A stretch of DNA of 64,000 nt from JAVBNC01 sp031551765 (GCA_031551765.1 JAVBNC010000010.1:28838-92837), one strand, 5' to 3'; shown: positions 1 to 6,778, counted from the first letter of the stretch. The notes: generated from the sequence alone by a model not told the origin. Made by a program: numbers and translations.

Positions 1-998
1 CGCGCGACCTCCCCCACGGTGCCGGAGCCGAAGAATGGGTCCAGAACCGTGCCGCCCATGGGGCAGCCAGCCAGAATGCAGGGCCTTACAAGCTCTGTGG
101 GGAAAGTGGCGTAGTGGGCGCCGGGAAATGGTTCCGTGGGGATGGTCCAGACGGAGCGGCGGTTTCGGGTAAAGAGCGGGTAGTTCATTTCCCTTGAGCC
201 CTGCCCCCCCCCTCGCGTGTCCACGCCCGGACGCGGATTGCGCTTTTTTGTTGTGCGATCCGGCCTATGTTGGCTGTGCGCCTGGCCCGGGCGATCAGGT
301 TCCGCGACTTCGCGTGCGAAAGTCAGGGCGCTCGGGTGCTGGAGCTTGGGACGGTTTCCCGAATTTTGTTTCTGCCCGGGGGCCCGATACCCTTGACCGG
401 TGGCATCGTGTTCGGTCATCGCCGCGGCTGGTTCGCGCACGGCCTCGTGGTCGTAGAAGTACTTTTCGGACTTGGTGAGGAGGAACAGGTATTCGTGCGC
501 GCGCGTCGGCCTATCCTGCACGCTTTCCGGCATGGGGTTGGGCTTGGCCCATATGATGTCACAACGCAGGTACCACCCGGCAGCCTGAAGGGCGAAGGCC
601 ACACGCCAAGGGAGGCCGATCAGGTTTTTCGGCGGCAGCCCCGCCACGCTACGGCCAGGCATCCCAATGGAGGCGGGATTGCCCTGCTGTTTCGTGCCGG
701 CGGCGTCGAATCGTTTGCGTTTTCCGAAGTTGGAGGTGTAGGCGTCTCCGAGATTGAGCCAGAGAGAGCCGTCATCGCGTAGGACGCGCCGCACCTCGCC
801 AAAAACCTCCAGCAGACGCGCAACGTATTCATCGGGCGTTTCCTCAAGCCCTATTTGCCCGGCAGTACCGTAATCGCGTAAGCCCCAATAAGGCGGGCTG
901 GTGACGCAGCAATGCGCGGACGCATCCGGTAGGGTGCGCAGCACCTCCAGGGAGTCTCCTTGGTGCAGGGTGCCGTGAGGAAAGCGCGTCACGCTCAT
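1..998 (-). CDS. DNA methyltransferase (N4-cytosine or N6-adenine), partial, C-terminus beyond the window
   Basis: Translating the minus strand from the ATG at 998 gives an uninterrupted frame to the window edge, about 332 codons. Residues near 37-50 read TSPPYWGLRDYG, the catalytic SPPY motif IV of amino-methyltransferases. Near the edge is DPFFGSGTVGE, the S-adenosylmethionine-binding motif I. The order (catalytic motif first, DPF.GSGT last) is the beta class, common in phages. The run of nine G residues at 211-219 stays in frame, so I see no frameshift. The start overlaps the stop of the upstream methyltransferase as ATGA, implying coupled translation. It probably methylates phage DNA; no partner endonuclease gene is visible. 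Only the last residues are missing. Confidence 0.9.
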   Translation of the reverse strand, partial: MSVTRFPHGTLHQGDSLEVLRTLPDASAHCCVTSPPYWGLRDYGTAGQIGLEETPDEYVARLLEVFGEVRRVLRDDGSLWLNLGDAYTSNFGKRKRFDAAGTKQQGNPASIGMPGRSVAGLPPKNLIGLPWRVAFALQAAGWYLRCDIIWAKPNPMPESVQDRPTRAHEYLFLLTKSEKYFYDHEAVREPAAAMTEHDATGQGYRAPGQKQNSGNRPKLQHPSALTFAREVAEPDRPGQAHSQHRPDRTTKKRNPRPGVDTRGGGQGSREMNYPLFTRNRRSVWTIPTEPFPGAHYATFPTELVRPCILAGCPMGGTVLDPFFGSGTVGEVA

Positions 999-2521
999 GG
1001 GAATCCCACAGCCTTCGGCACAATGGCGCCGTCTTTCGCCGCGGCTTCCTGGTGCTTGTAATCGTCGGGCAGCCAGTTCTTGCCGCGCGCCGCTTCAAGG
1101 TTAAAGCGCTCCCACAGGGACTTGTCGCGGAAGACCATGTGCAAAGTGCCCTTCTTATAGCCGACAAGTTCAAAAAACTCGGAATGGAACTTCTGTCCGG
1201 TCCAGTCAGGATTCGCCCGCCGTTTTTCCGTGTACGCTCCCGGATCGGAGACCACGGGATACGCGAAAGCCTTGACGGCCTGACGGACAGCCAGCACGTC
1301 TTCAAGTTTCCGGCCTTCCAGATAGGCGAGAGCGCGATCAATGTCGTCGAGCTTGTCCTGATAAGACCAGGGAATATCACCGCGCTCGGCCCACCAGTTG
1401 AAGCTCTCCCAAACCGACACCGGCACAATGACCTTGCGGTTTACCTTCCAGGCGTCATTGGTTTTCCATCCCTCGACGTGGATCTTGTTTTTCTTGTCAA
1501 AGGCGGTCATCAGGTCGAAGGCTTCCAGGACGCAGCGGCGCAGAATTTCCGGCCCGTTTTCCAGCAGGGCGAGCACGGCTCCGGTGATATTCTCTTCCGA
1601 GAAGGCCATGCGGAGCATTTCTTCCTTCTGCTTGTCGAAGTCCGCCTTGACCTTGGCGCTCATGAGGTTGCGCATCTTGGTCAATTCGAACACCTTCTGC
1701 CAGGCATCCGTTTTCAGCGCCTCCACGAACGCGTTGTAGGCGCTGTCCTGATCGTCTTTGAATATCGCCTCGGTTGCCGCCTTGAGCCATTGCACATCAG
1801 ATTTCGGGGAAAGCGGCTGCGCAAAAGACTTGAGTTCGGCCGCCATAACGAGCATGCGGGAGTATATTTCCCGCGCCCGGTCAAACTGTATGACGAGGTT
1901 TCCGACAGTATTGCGGGTGGCCACCTGGCTGGAGAAAGCGCCTTCCTCAAAAACTGTGTCGTCCTGATCCTCCGCGCCGCCGAACACTTCAAACTCAATG
2001 GGCTTCGCCTTTTTATGCAGGCGGACGAGGGCTACGTTGACGGATGTTTTCCTGAATGCGTCCTCAAAGCAGGCGCCAAGTTCCTCAACGCTTCCGTGGT
2101 CCTCAATGATCCGCGCGAGTTGCCCATTACGCATGGCGTCGGCGTTGAGCAGGCAAACAAGATCCCCTTCGTGGAGAATGCTCCAGGCATGCAGAAGGTG
2201 TTTTTCGCCGTTGCTGAACGGGGGATTCATGACGATCAGGCTGTACCGGCAATTTGGCTGGAAACTCAGAAAGTCGGCGCTGACGAGCGTGTAGCCCTTG
2301 CCGCGCAGGGTGGCTTGCAATTCCGGTTCGATTTCACAACAGTGAATGCGGCTGCGGAACGCCTCAGCGCGCCCGGAGCGCCCGGTGGCGGCGACAATGG
2401 CATCACACAGATCGCCCTTCCCGGCGCTGGGTTCGAGTATGGCCCGGCCGTCCAGTTTGAGGCCGGAAAGCATCTTGCGCGCCACGTGTGCGGGCGTGGG
2501 GTAGAATCCTGGGTTAAACAT
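995..2521 (-). CDS. Class I DNA N6-adenine methyltransferase with C-terminal DUF4942 domain
   Basis: 508 aa from ATG 2521; an upstream in-frame ATG at 2575 lies deep inside the previous gene and is less likely. The N-terminus (NPGFYPTPAHVARKM) and LEPSAGKGDLCDAI form a typical SAM-binding motif I, followed by the catalytic IVMNPPFSNG (NPPF, N6-adenine type). The last third (from about VEGWKTNDAWKVNRKV) matches what I know of the DUF4942 domain that follows such methyltransferases in phages and plasmids. The start overlaps the stop of 2514-2930 by 8 nt and its own stop overlaps the next start as ATGA. Likely role: protection of element DNA from restriction, or gene regulation. Confidence 0.88.
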   Translation of the reverse strand: MFNPGFYPTPAHVARKMLSGLKLDGRAILEPSAGKGDLCDAIVAATGRSGRAEAFRSRIHCCEIEPELQATLRGKGYTLVSADFLSFQPNCRYSLIVMNPPFSNGEKHLLHAWSILHEGDLVCLLNADAMRNGQLARIIEDHGSVEELGACFEDAFRKTSVNVALVRLHKKAKPIEFEVFGGAEDQDDTVFEEGAFSSQVATRNTVGNLVIQFDRAREIYSRMLVMAAELKSFAQPLSPKSDVQWLKAATEAIFKDDQDSAYNAFVEALKTDAWQKVFELTKMRNLMSAKVKADFDKQKEEMLRMAFSEENITGAVLALLENGPEILRRCVLEAFDLMTAFDKKNKIHVEGWKTNDAWKVNRKVIVPVSVWESFNWWAERGDIPWSYQDKLDDIDRALAYLEGRKLEDVLAVRQAVKAFAYPVVSDPGAYTEKRRANPDWTGQKFHSEFFELVGYKKGTLHMVFRDKSLWERFNLEAARGKNWLPDDYKHQEAAAKDGAIVPKAVGFP

Positions 2522-2930
2522 GCTTGGCCTCCAACGGCTTCCCTGCCGCCTTCCGTAGCGCATCATCAACCTCAACGCCCCACAGCGGTCGCGTGATTAC
2601 CGTCAGCCCGGCATCCGCGCAGGCCGCGCCAAAATCCAGGGCTTTGCCGGTGAAACCGAACTGAGCCGCAACCAGCGCCAGAAACCGGACACCGAAGCGC
2701 TTATCCCGTTTGTGCCGGGGCAGCACATAGGCCAGGGTGTCGCGCAGATACGCGGGAACCTGGGCCCCGACATGGCGCCGCCCGATCACGGCGGTGAGCA
2801 TCAACTCGTGCCCGGCGGGGCAGGCCCGGCATGTTTCCAGGTCTGCGGCGTCGGCGGTGCCCGTGATGGTGTGCGTGCACTCCGAAGGGGTGACGTGCCG
2901 CCCGGGGCGTAGAGAACGGGCGCAGATCAT
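2514..2930 (-). CDS. Hypothetical phage protein with an N-terminal cysteine cluster
   Basis: 138 aa. No family recognised. Cys at about 18, 35 and 38 (CTHT...CRACPAGHE) with nearby His could bind a metal. The rest is an alpha-helical basic stretch (YLRDTLAYVLPRHKRDKRFG) and a hydrophobic segment. It overlaps its upstream neighbour by an ATGA junction and its downstream methyltransferase by 8 nt, so it is a genuine member of the leftward operon. Confidence 0.6.
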   Translation of the reverse strand: MICARSLRPGRHVTPSECTHTITGTADAADLETCRACPAGHELMLTAVIGRRHVGAQVPAYLRDTLAYVLPRHKRDKRFGVRFLALVAAQFGFTGKALDFGAACADAGLTVITRPLWGVEVDDALRKAAGKPLEAKHV

Positions 2931-3793
2931 GCGGCCCCCGGAAAATCGCTGTGCTCGACGCCGTCCAGCAAACGATATTTTTTTCCGAGTCTCCGCATCG
3001 GGCCGACGCCCGATTTATCAAAGACGAAGTGATATCTGCCGCCAGTTTTATTGACCGCTCCAGAGGCCGTATGCTCAACGTCCGAAGGAGAGTATGCGCC
3101 GAATGACTTGAAAAAGAAGGGCACGCCCATGACTTGGCATTGGTCGCGTAGCCTGCGTACCCATTTGACATCCAGGGGGCGGGCTCTGGGGCCGGTTTCG
3201 CCGCCGCAGATAACCCAATCGATACCCTCAAGATTTACCTCTCCCAAGTCGGAGAGAAGCGGCTCAAAGCTCACAAATCGAATGGCGGCGGGCGTTCTGC
3301 GCAGATAGTCCATTTTGCGGAGTTCATCCGGATTACAGACAGTGACGCCAAGCCAGACGTTGGGGAGCGGCCTGTTCCCGAGATAGCCGAGATATTGTGG
3401 AAGGCGTTTTGCTCTTTTGGTCAGCACCATAAAGGTGTGCCGGGGATATTCTTTGAAGGCGCTCCAAATTTTATCGAGAATGCCGTATCCAATATTTTGA
3501 TGGAAAAGATCGCACATGCTGCCGACAAAAACTCTGCAGGGAGTTTTGGGTATGCGCTCAAGCTGTGCAAAGTCCCAGACGATCTGACCACTCCATTGGT
3601 TGTTCCGTATGGGCCTATAGCCATACATCCCGCCGCCGTGCATTTCCGTGCGGTAGTGATGCGGAGCTTTGGGGTTATGGGCCATGCGTGCGGCGAACTT
3701 TTCCGCATAGCAGTTGTCGCAGCCGGGGCTGCACTTGGAGCATCCGACCACGGGATTGATAGTAGCATCGCACCACTCTATTTTCGTACTCAT
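2927..3793 (-). CDS. DUF5131 (phage Gp37/Gp68) family protein
   Basis: 288 aa from ATG 3793, chosen because the conserved start MSTKIEWCDATINPVVGC follows it and the ATG overlaps the upstream stop as ATGA. The signature is a cysteine cluster, CSKCSPGCDNCYAEKFA, which resembles a radical-SAM or iron-sulfur site and defines the Gp37/Gp68 family. Other family segments are GQIVWDFAQLERIPKTP, VFVGSMCDLF and a (beta/alpha) barrel-like FMVLTKRAKRLPQYL. Biochemical function is not established. It is often found in phages and beside TcmP-type partners; no such partner is visible here. Confidence 0.85.
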   Translation of the reverse strand: MSTKIEWCDATINPVVGCSKCSPGCDNCYAEKFAARMAHNPKAPHHYRTEMHGGGMYGYRPIRNNQWSGQIVWDFAQLERIPKTPCRVFVGSMCDLFHQNIGYGILDKIWSAFKEYPRHTFMVLTKRAKRLPQYLGYLGNRPLPNVWLGVTVCNPDELRKMDYLRRTPAAIRFVSFEPLLSDLGEVNLEGIDWVICGGETGPRARPLDVKWVRRLRDQCQVMGVPFFFKSFGAYSPSDVEHTASGAVNKTGGRYHFVFDKSGVGPMRRLGKKYRLLDGVEHSDFPGAA

Positions 3794-4044
3794 GCCCGAT
3801 CCCCCGCCGGCAGACTGTGTTCGATTCCTGCCCGCCCGCGCACCCTCTGGGGTAGCGTCTTCGGCAGGGGTACCCGCATAAATTCCGTCTTTTTCGCTTG
3901 CGCCCTGATTCGGTCCCGGAAAACATCCATCAGTTTGTGGACGCGCATCTCCATCTGCATCTCGTCCACGACCGTGAGCGATTCCAAGGGGCCGTGAAGG
4001 CAAAGGTGCTCGAACTCAGCGAGGGTCATGCCGTCTAAACTCAT
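3790..4044 (-). CDS. Hypothetical small phage protein
   Basis: 84 aa, beginning MSLDGMTLAEFEHLC. No known family. The central part (VVDEMQMEMRVHKLMDVFRDRIRAQAKK) looks like a single amphipathic helix, followed by a basic proline- and arginine-rich tail. It ends in an ATGA overlap with the DUF5131 gene and follows a long inverted repeat. Confidence 0.5.
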   Translation of the reverse strand: MSLDGMTLAEFEHLCLHGPLESLTVVDEMQMEMRVHKLMDVFRDRIRAQAKKTEFMRVPLPKTLPQRVRGRAGIEHSLPAGDRA

Positions 4045-4060
4045 GGCTTCCTCCGTGGTA

Positions 4061-4126
4061 TGCCCGCCGCGCGTATGTCCCGTGCAAGGACAGGGCGGCC
4101 GGGGGCGTGGCCGCGCGCGGCGGGCA
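4061..4126. repeat. 13-bp perfect inverted repeat with 40-nt spacer
   Basis: The arm TGCCCGCCGCGCG (4061-4073) is exactly complementary to 4114-4126. It lies in the only gap between two genes of the leftward operon, 4131-4610 and 3790-4044. On the minus strand no T tract follows, so it is not a simple terminator. It could be an RNA hairpin affecting stability or translation of the downstream gene. Confidence 0.5.
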
Positions 4127-4130
4127 AATT

Positions 4131-4610
4131 TTAGCGCTGCACTTTCCCGGCTTCCCAGTCACGCTTGTAGCTGGTGTAAGTCTGCTCAAGATCCTGCTTG
4201 GCCTCGTCGACGATAGGCCGCACAACATTCGGATGTGCTTTCTCTTCTTTCATCGCCTTATGCGCGAGACCGACGTTTTTATAGTCGGAAAGCATTTCCT
4301 CGATTGTGGTGGGTTGGTCAGGCTCGGCATCCTCGACAAAAGCCACCCGCAACCCCAGCGGTTCCATGATGAAGTCCAGAGCCGCGCGCACAGCTTCAGA
4401 CGCTCCGGCTTCGTCGGCCTGGCGGAGCAGCAGCCTGATACGGTCAAATGGGTTCCGTTCAGAGTCGGCGGTAAATTCAGGGTTGCGGCAGTAGCGGCCT
4501 ATCTGCGTCTGCCCGACCGAAAAAATATTCTGCATGCCGCTGGCGCCGATGGCCGCCTTCATGGCCTGCATGATCTCCCAGGACGCAACCGGGGGTTTTT
4601 TCTCGCACAT
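4131..4610 (-). CDS. Putative phage regulatory protein (CII-like)
   Basis: 159 aa from ATG 4610, preceded by GAGGG at suitable spacing; an in-frame ATG at 4649 lacks one. The N-terminal half (WEIMQAMKAAIGASGMQNIF...QIGRYCRNP) has the look of a helix-turn-helix segment, followed by RIRLLLRQADEAGASEAVRAALDFIMEPLG, which recalls phage CII/CP76-type regulators that set lysis-lysogeny. The C-terminus is a charged helix. The placement in the leftward early operon of a temperate element fits, but the family call is an inference from pattern only. Confidence 0.55.
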   Translation of the reverse strand: MCEKKPPVASWEIMQAMKAAIGASGMQNIFSVGQTQIGRYCRNPEFTADSERNPFDRIRLLLRQADEAGASEAVRAALDFIMEPLGLRVAFVEDAEPDQPTTIEEMLSDYKNVGLAHKAMKEEKAHPNVVRPIVDEAKQDLEQTYTSYKRDWEAGKVQR

Positions 4611-4651
4611 GTATCCCTCGCAACGGTGTACTGGCCTGCTATTCTGCAAAC

Positions 4652-4879
4652 ATGGAAACCCAAAACCCTGCCGCCCTCTGCCGTCTCACCGTCCGAGCCA
4701 CCCCGGGTGGCCTCGTGCTGAAAGTGGCCGTGCTGACGCCGGGCGGTATCGCCTGGCGCAGCTACAAGCACGTCATCGGCTGTGACCTTGACCAGGCTCT
4801 TGCCGCCGCTCTTCGCTCTTGCGGCCAGGCTTCGGCGTGGACTTGGGCGCGGCTGCCGGGATTGGCGGGACGCCGCTGA
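4652..4879 (+). CDS. Possible small ORF, antisense to the leftward operon
   Basis: 75 aa (METQNPAALCRLTVRATPGG...). The first 55 codons have the GC-rich third positions of a coding sequence, but there is no ribosome-binding site before the ATG, and the second half runs antisense through the zinc-finger gene 4773-5054. It fills the gap 4611-4772, which otherwise holds no gene that I can support. Confidence 0.25.
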   Translation: METQNPAALCRLTVRATPGGLVLKVAVLTPGGIAWRSYKHVIGCDLDQALAAALRSCGQASAWTWARLPGLAGRR

Positions 4880-5054
4880 AGCAATCCGCGCAGCAAAATT
4901 TCTTTGCGGCCCAATAGGCATCGCTCTGGCCCCGACGCATGAACACGGCCCCGCATTTCGGATTTCCGCAGCGCCGCTCCCGGGAATCATCTAGGACTTC
5001 GCCGGGCACGGCATGCCGGACCCAATGCGGAATCTGGCGCTCAAGGGACGTCAC
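4773..5054 (-). CDS. Small zinc-finger protein
   Basis: 93 aa from GTG 5054, which overlaps the upstream stop as GTGA and has GGGAG 8 nt before it. The core CGNPKCGAVFMRRGQ and KKFCCADC is a four-cysteine zinc ribbon (CxxxxC...CxxC). The tail is proline-, lysine- and arginine-rich, suggesting nucleic-acid binding. A longer frame up to 5228 exists but is low-complexity proline and arginine sequence and is rejected as the start. Confidence 0.62.
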   Translation of the reverse strand: MTSLERQIPHWVRHAVPGEVLDDSRERRCGNPKCGAVFMRRGQSDAYWAAKKFCCADCFSGVPPIPAAAPKSTPKPGRKSEERRQEPGQGHSR

Positions 5055-5176
5055 GGACGCGGCTCCCGGCAGGCGCAGGGGTATTCCTGGCAGTGCGCGC
5101 ACCCGGCCGGGGCCTGGAACGCCTCCCAGGCCAGAAACAGCGCGGCCGTCGCGTACAAGACGAGCGCGGCGGTCAC
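5051..5176 (-). CDS. 41-aa putative small membrane protein
   Basis: Starts at GTG 5176 inside the stop of 5173-5433 (GTGA) and ends in another GTGA with the next gene. Residues 2-21 (TAALVLYATAALFLAWEAF) form one hydrophobic segment. The tail holds four cysteines in CAHC and CAC. Both junctions suggest re-initiation coupling between three consecutive genes. Function unknown. Confidence 0.5.
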   Translation of the reverse strand: MTAALVLYATAALFLAWEAFQAPAGCAHCQEYPCACREPRP

Positions 5177-5433
5177 GGGTGGGCCTCGGCGCCAGCGGTG
5201 GGGGAGGGCGGGGGAGTGGCGACCGCATCCATCTCCCGCTGGGCTTCCAGGGCTTCGCTCAGAATGTATTTCTCGTTCTTTTTGGTGATGGGCGTGCGGC
5301 CGTTACGCATGGCGCAGTAGTAGTCCTCGCCAATATGTAGTTCGCGAGCCACAGCACTATGAGAGCCGTATTTTTTTTGCAGCACCTCAAAGGCCGCTTG
5401 GAGGTCTTCGCTCACCTGGAGGATATCTTTCAT
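5173..5433 (-). CDS. Helix-turn-helix regulator (Cro-like position), first gene of the leftward operon
   Basis: 86 aa, preceded by AGGAG and six bases before the ATG. Residues about 14-50 (AFEVLQKKYGSHSAVARELHIGEDYY...RNGRTPITKK) fit a Cro/CI-type helix-turn-helix, with the turn around KYGSHSAVARELHIG. It is the first gene after the promoter TTGAAT-17-TAGTAT (5482-5454), which contains an operator. By position it is a Cro-like or second repressor of this element; the regulator that binds the TACG-N9-CGTA sites cannot be decided from sequence alone. Confidence 0.75.
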   Translation of the reverse strand: MKDILQVSEDLQAAFEVLQKKYGSHSAVARELHIGEDYYCAMRNGRTPITKKNEKYILSEALEAQREMDAVATPPPSPTAGAEAHP

Positions 5434-5451
5434 GGGAATCTCCTTTGCACA

Positions 5452-5482
5452 GAATACTACGCGATTAACACGTAGTATTCAA
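5452..5482 (-). promoter_or_regulatory. Leftward early promoter with operator O1
   Basis: On the minus strand TTGAAT (5482-5477), a 17-nt spacer and TAGTAT (5459-5454) form a good sigma70 promoter. Exactly between the hexamers lies the palindrome GAATACTACG-N9-CGTAGTATTC (5452-5480), whose core is TACG-N9-CGTA. The TA of the inner CGTA is the start of the -10 hexamer. The same core occurs at 6398-6414 and 6431-6447. A protein bound here would block the leftward operon. Confidence 0.78.
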
Positions 5483-5498
5483 GATGAAAACACGCGTA

Positions 5499-5526
5499 TT
5501 GATTTGAGCATTAAACCCGCTATTTT
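5499..5526 (+). promoter_or_regulatory. Rightward promoter of the putative repressor gene (leaderless)
   Basis: TTGATT (5499-5504), a 16-nt spacer and TATTTT (5521-5526) place the transcript start at about 5533-5534, on the ATG of the next gene. No Shine-Dalgarno sequence precedes that ATG, so the mRNA would be leaderless, as known for the lambda cI transcript from PRM. The promoter starts 19 bp from operator O1. Confidence 0.5.
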
Positions 5527-5533
5527 AGCGTAC

Positions 5534-5887
5534 ATGGACGGATATGAATTTGAACGAGAGCTTGTGGCCACCCTTGTTTATCTCATAGAGCGTGAGGGCA
5601 TGAAGCATGAGCCCACGGTTGAGATGGCGTGGAAGGGCCGCAAGGATGCAGGCCCGGCCTGGCAGAAGATCAGGAATAAAGTCCCCCCTCAAAAACTAAC
5701 GGTCAGGGACGCCTACGATCTGACTCGGACCATGGGGTGGAGCTTTGCGGAGATATGCGGCATTGTGCAGGGCCGCATGCTGGACAGGAAGCCGTTGCCG
5801 CAGGGAGAGAAGCAATTACCGCAAGGCGAGAATCAATTGCTGTTGGAAGGGGAGCGTGGCCGCCCATCAAAAGCGAGAGAGAAGTGA
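5534..5887 (+). CDS. Putative phage repressor or immunity-region regulator
   Basis: 117 aa from ATG 5534; the frame is open back to 5432, but that would run through the operator and promoter. No named family is recognised. Residues about 57-80 (KLTVRDAYDLTRTMGWSFAEICGIV) could form a helix-turn-helix. The tail has a short imperfect repeat (PLPQGEKQ, LPQGENQ) and ends basic (GRPSKAREK). It is transcribed divergently from the leftward operon and is the first gene between the two operator-controlled promoters, the place of a lambda-type repressor. Function is inferred from place only. Confidence 0.55.
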   Translation: MDGYEFERELVATLVYLIEREGMKHEPTVEMAWKGRKDAGPAWQKIRNKVPPQKLTVRDAYDLTRTMGWSFAEICGIVQGRMLDRKPLPQGEKQLPQGENQLLLEGERGRPSKAREK

Positions 5888-5972
5888 TTCGCGCCCGGCT
5901 CCGGAGCCATTCCCTGAAGCCGGGCCTCCTGACGTGAAGAGACAGCGCAACCCTTTAGCCAGGAGAGGTTTT

Positions 5973-6191
5973 ATGAACGAGCAACTACTTGAGGAGATCA
6001 AAGTCCTCCAGAGAAGCATCCTGGCTTCGGCCGTCTTGCGCGAGGCAAGAAAACTCGCCGAGACGCGCCCCAAATTGCCGATTGGAAGAGACGCGCCTTA
6101 CGAAGGCAGGCCTATTCAGCAGAGGGACATTCAGGTGGCTGTTGAGAGCCTGCGGGATGTCCTTGGCGAGCTTCAGAAAAAGAATCTATAA
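5973..6191 (+). CDS. Hypothetical immunity-region protein
   Basis: 72 aa with GGAGAGG before the ATG. Sequence MNEQLLEEIKVLQRSILASAV... is mostly predicted helix, with a central proline-rich loop and a C-terminal helix (VAVESLRDVLGELQKKNL). No family recognised. It follows the putative repressor gene and precedes the terminator at 6338. Its last 80 nt run antisense to the minus-strand ORF 6112-6324. Confidence 0.5.
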   Translation: MNEQLLEEIKVLQRSILASAVLREARKLAETRPKLPIGRDAPYEGRPIQQRDIQVAVESLRDVLGELQKKNL

Positions 6192-6324
6192 AATCGCTCT
6201 CGCTCATGCCAAACATTCTCCGGAAGAGAACCGCGCGCGCCTTCTCTTCCGGAATTCCTCGTTGAACAGCAAATCTTACCCATCCCTCATAATCTTCGAT
6301 TGTCCACATCCGCCCATTTGACAT
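6112..6324 (-). CDS. Hypothetical small protein, antisense to its neighbour
   Basis: 70 aa, start MSNGRMWTIEDYEGWVRF, with GGGGGG six bases before the ATG. The sequence has normal protein character (RGIPEEKARAVLFRRMFGMSESDF). The operator O2 and the possible leftward -10 TATACA (6399-6394) lie upstream. Its 3' end overlaps 5973-6191 by 80 nt, so one of the two may be non-coding. Confidence 0.45.
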   Translation of the reverse strand: MSNGRMWTIEDYEGWVRFAVQRGIPEEKARAVLFRRMFGMSESDFIDSFSEARQGHPAGSQQPPECPSAE

Positions 6325-6337
6325 AAGCGCCCCCCTC

Positions 6338-6375
6338 GCCCCGCTCTGGCGGGGCTTCTTTTTTGTCTCTTTTTT
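6338..6375 (+). terminator. Rho-independent terminator closing the immunity region
   Basis: Stem GCCCCGC (6338-6344), loop TCTG, GCGGGGC (6349-6355), followed by TTCTTTTTT and a second T tract. It would stop rightward transcripts from the putative repressor gene before they reach the rightward early promoter. Confidence 0.8.
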
Positions 6376-6397
6376 AGCTGAAAATATTTTTCCTGTA

Positions 6398-6414
6398 TAC
6401 GCTAAAAAAGCGTA
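6398..6414. promoter_or_regulatory. Operator O2 (TACG-N9-CGTA)
   Basis: TACG (6398-6401), CTAAAAAAG, CGTA (6411-6414), with the same 9-nt spacing as O1 and O3. Its centre is 33 bp, about three helical turns, from that of O3, which suits cooperative binding. On the minus strand TATACA (6399-6394) sits at the place the -10 has in O1, but no good -35 is present. Confidence 0.65.
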
Positions 6415-6422
6415 GTTACGTG

Positions 6423-6451
6423 TTGACTGCTACGTGAAAAACACGTAGTTT
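6423..6451 (+). promoter_or_regulatory. Rightward early promoter with operator O3
   Basis: TTGACT (6423-6428), 17-nt spacer, TAGTTT (6446-6451). Operator O3, TACG (6431-6434), TGAAAAACA, CGTA (6444-6447), occupies the spacer and runs two bases into the -10, exactly as O1 does at the leftward promoter. It would drive the long operon from 6779 onward. Confidence 0.78.
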
Positions 6452-6778
6452 GTACTCACCAACGCAGCAGAACCCGCGAAAAGTAAGCCACGGCTGAACA
6501 GTAGCACCAGGGAGAAGCGGCAGAGGTACCCGCCGGGCGGCAGGGAGGGACCGGAAGCAGGCCGGGGCGAATTGCCCACACACGGCCGCCAGTAGGAACC
6601 GCGAACGAGGCCCACAGAGGCGGGACGGTTCAGGATCATTTTGCGCATCAGGACAAATTGATTTCCCTCTCCCCTGGCCTGGAGGTGTTCTCCGGGCGCC
6701 GGGATGGCCGTTTCGGGATTGTTTACGGTCATCCTGGCGGGGCCAGGGGCGGGGGGGGCGAGGTAAAGGAGAAAGGCC
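6452..6778 (+). other. Untranslated leader of about 325 nt with self-complementary segments
   Basis: No convincing gene lies here on either strand; a 116-aa minus frame is open but proline-rich and without a family. Short stems can be formed on the plus strand, such as CCGG...CCGG and GGGC-GAATT-GCCC near 6555-6590. It separates the rightward promoter from the first gene and so would be the 5' leader of the early transcript. It might act in antitermination or as a small RNA. Confidence 0.4.

Noticed and set aside
416..847. Minus-strand ORFs of 62 and 75 codons
   Set aside because: They are other-frame readings of the partial methyltransferase gene 1-998.
1052..2596. 514-codon open frame on the plus strand
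   Set aside because: It is the antisense shadow of the methyltransferase-DUF4942 gene, whose motifs are clear on the minus strand.
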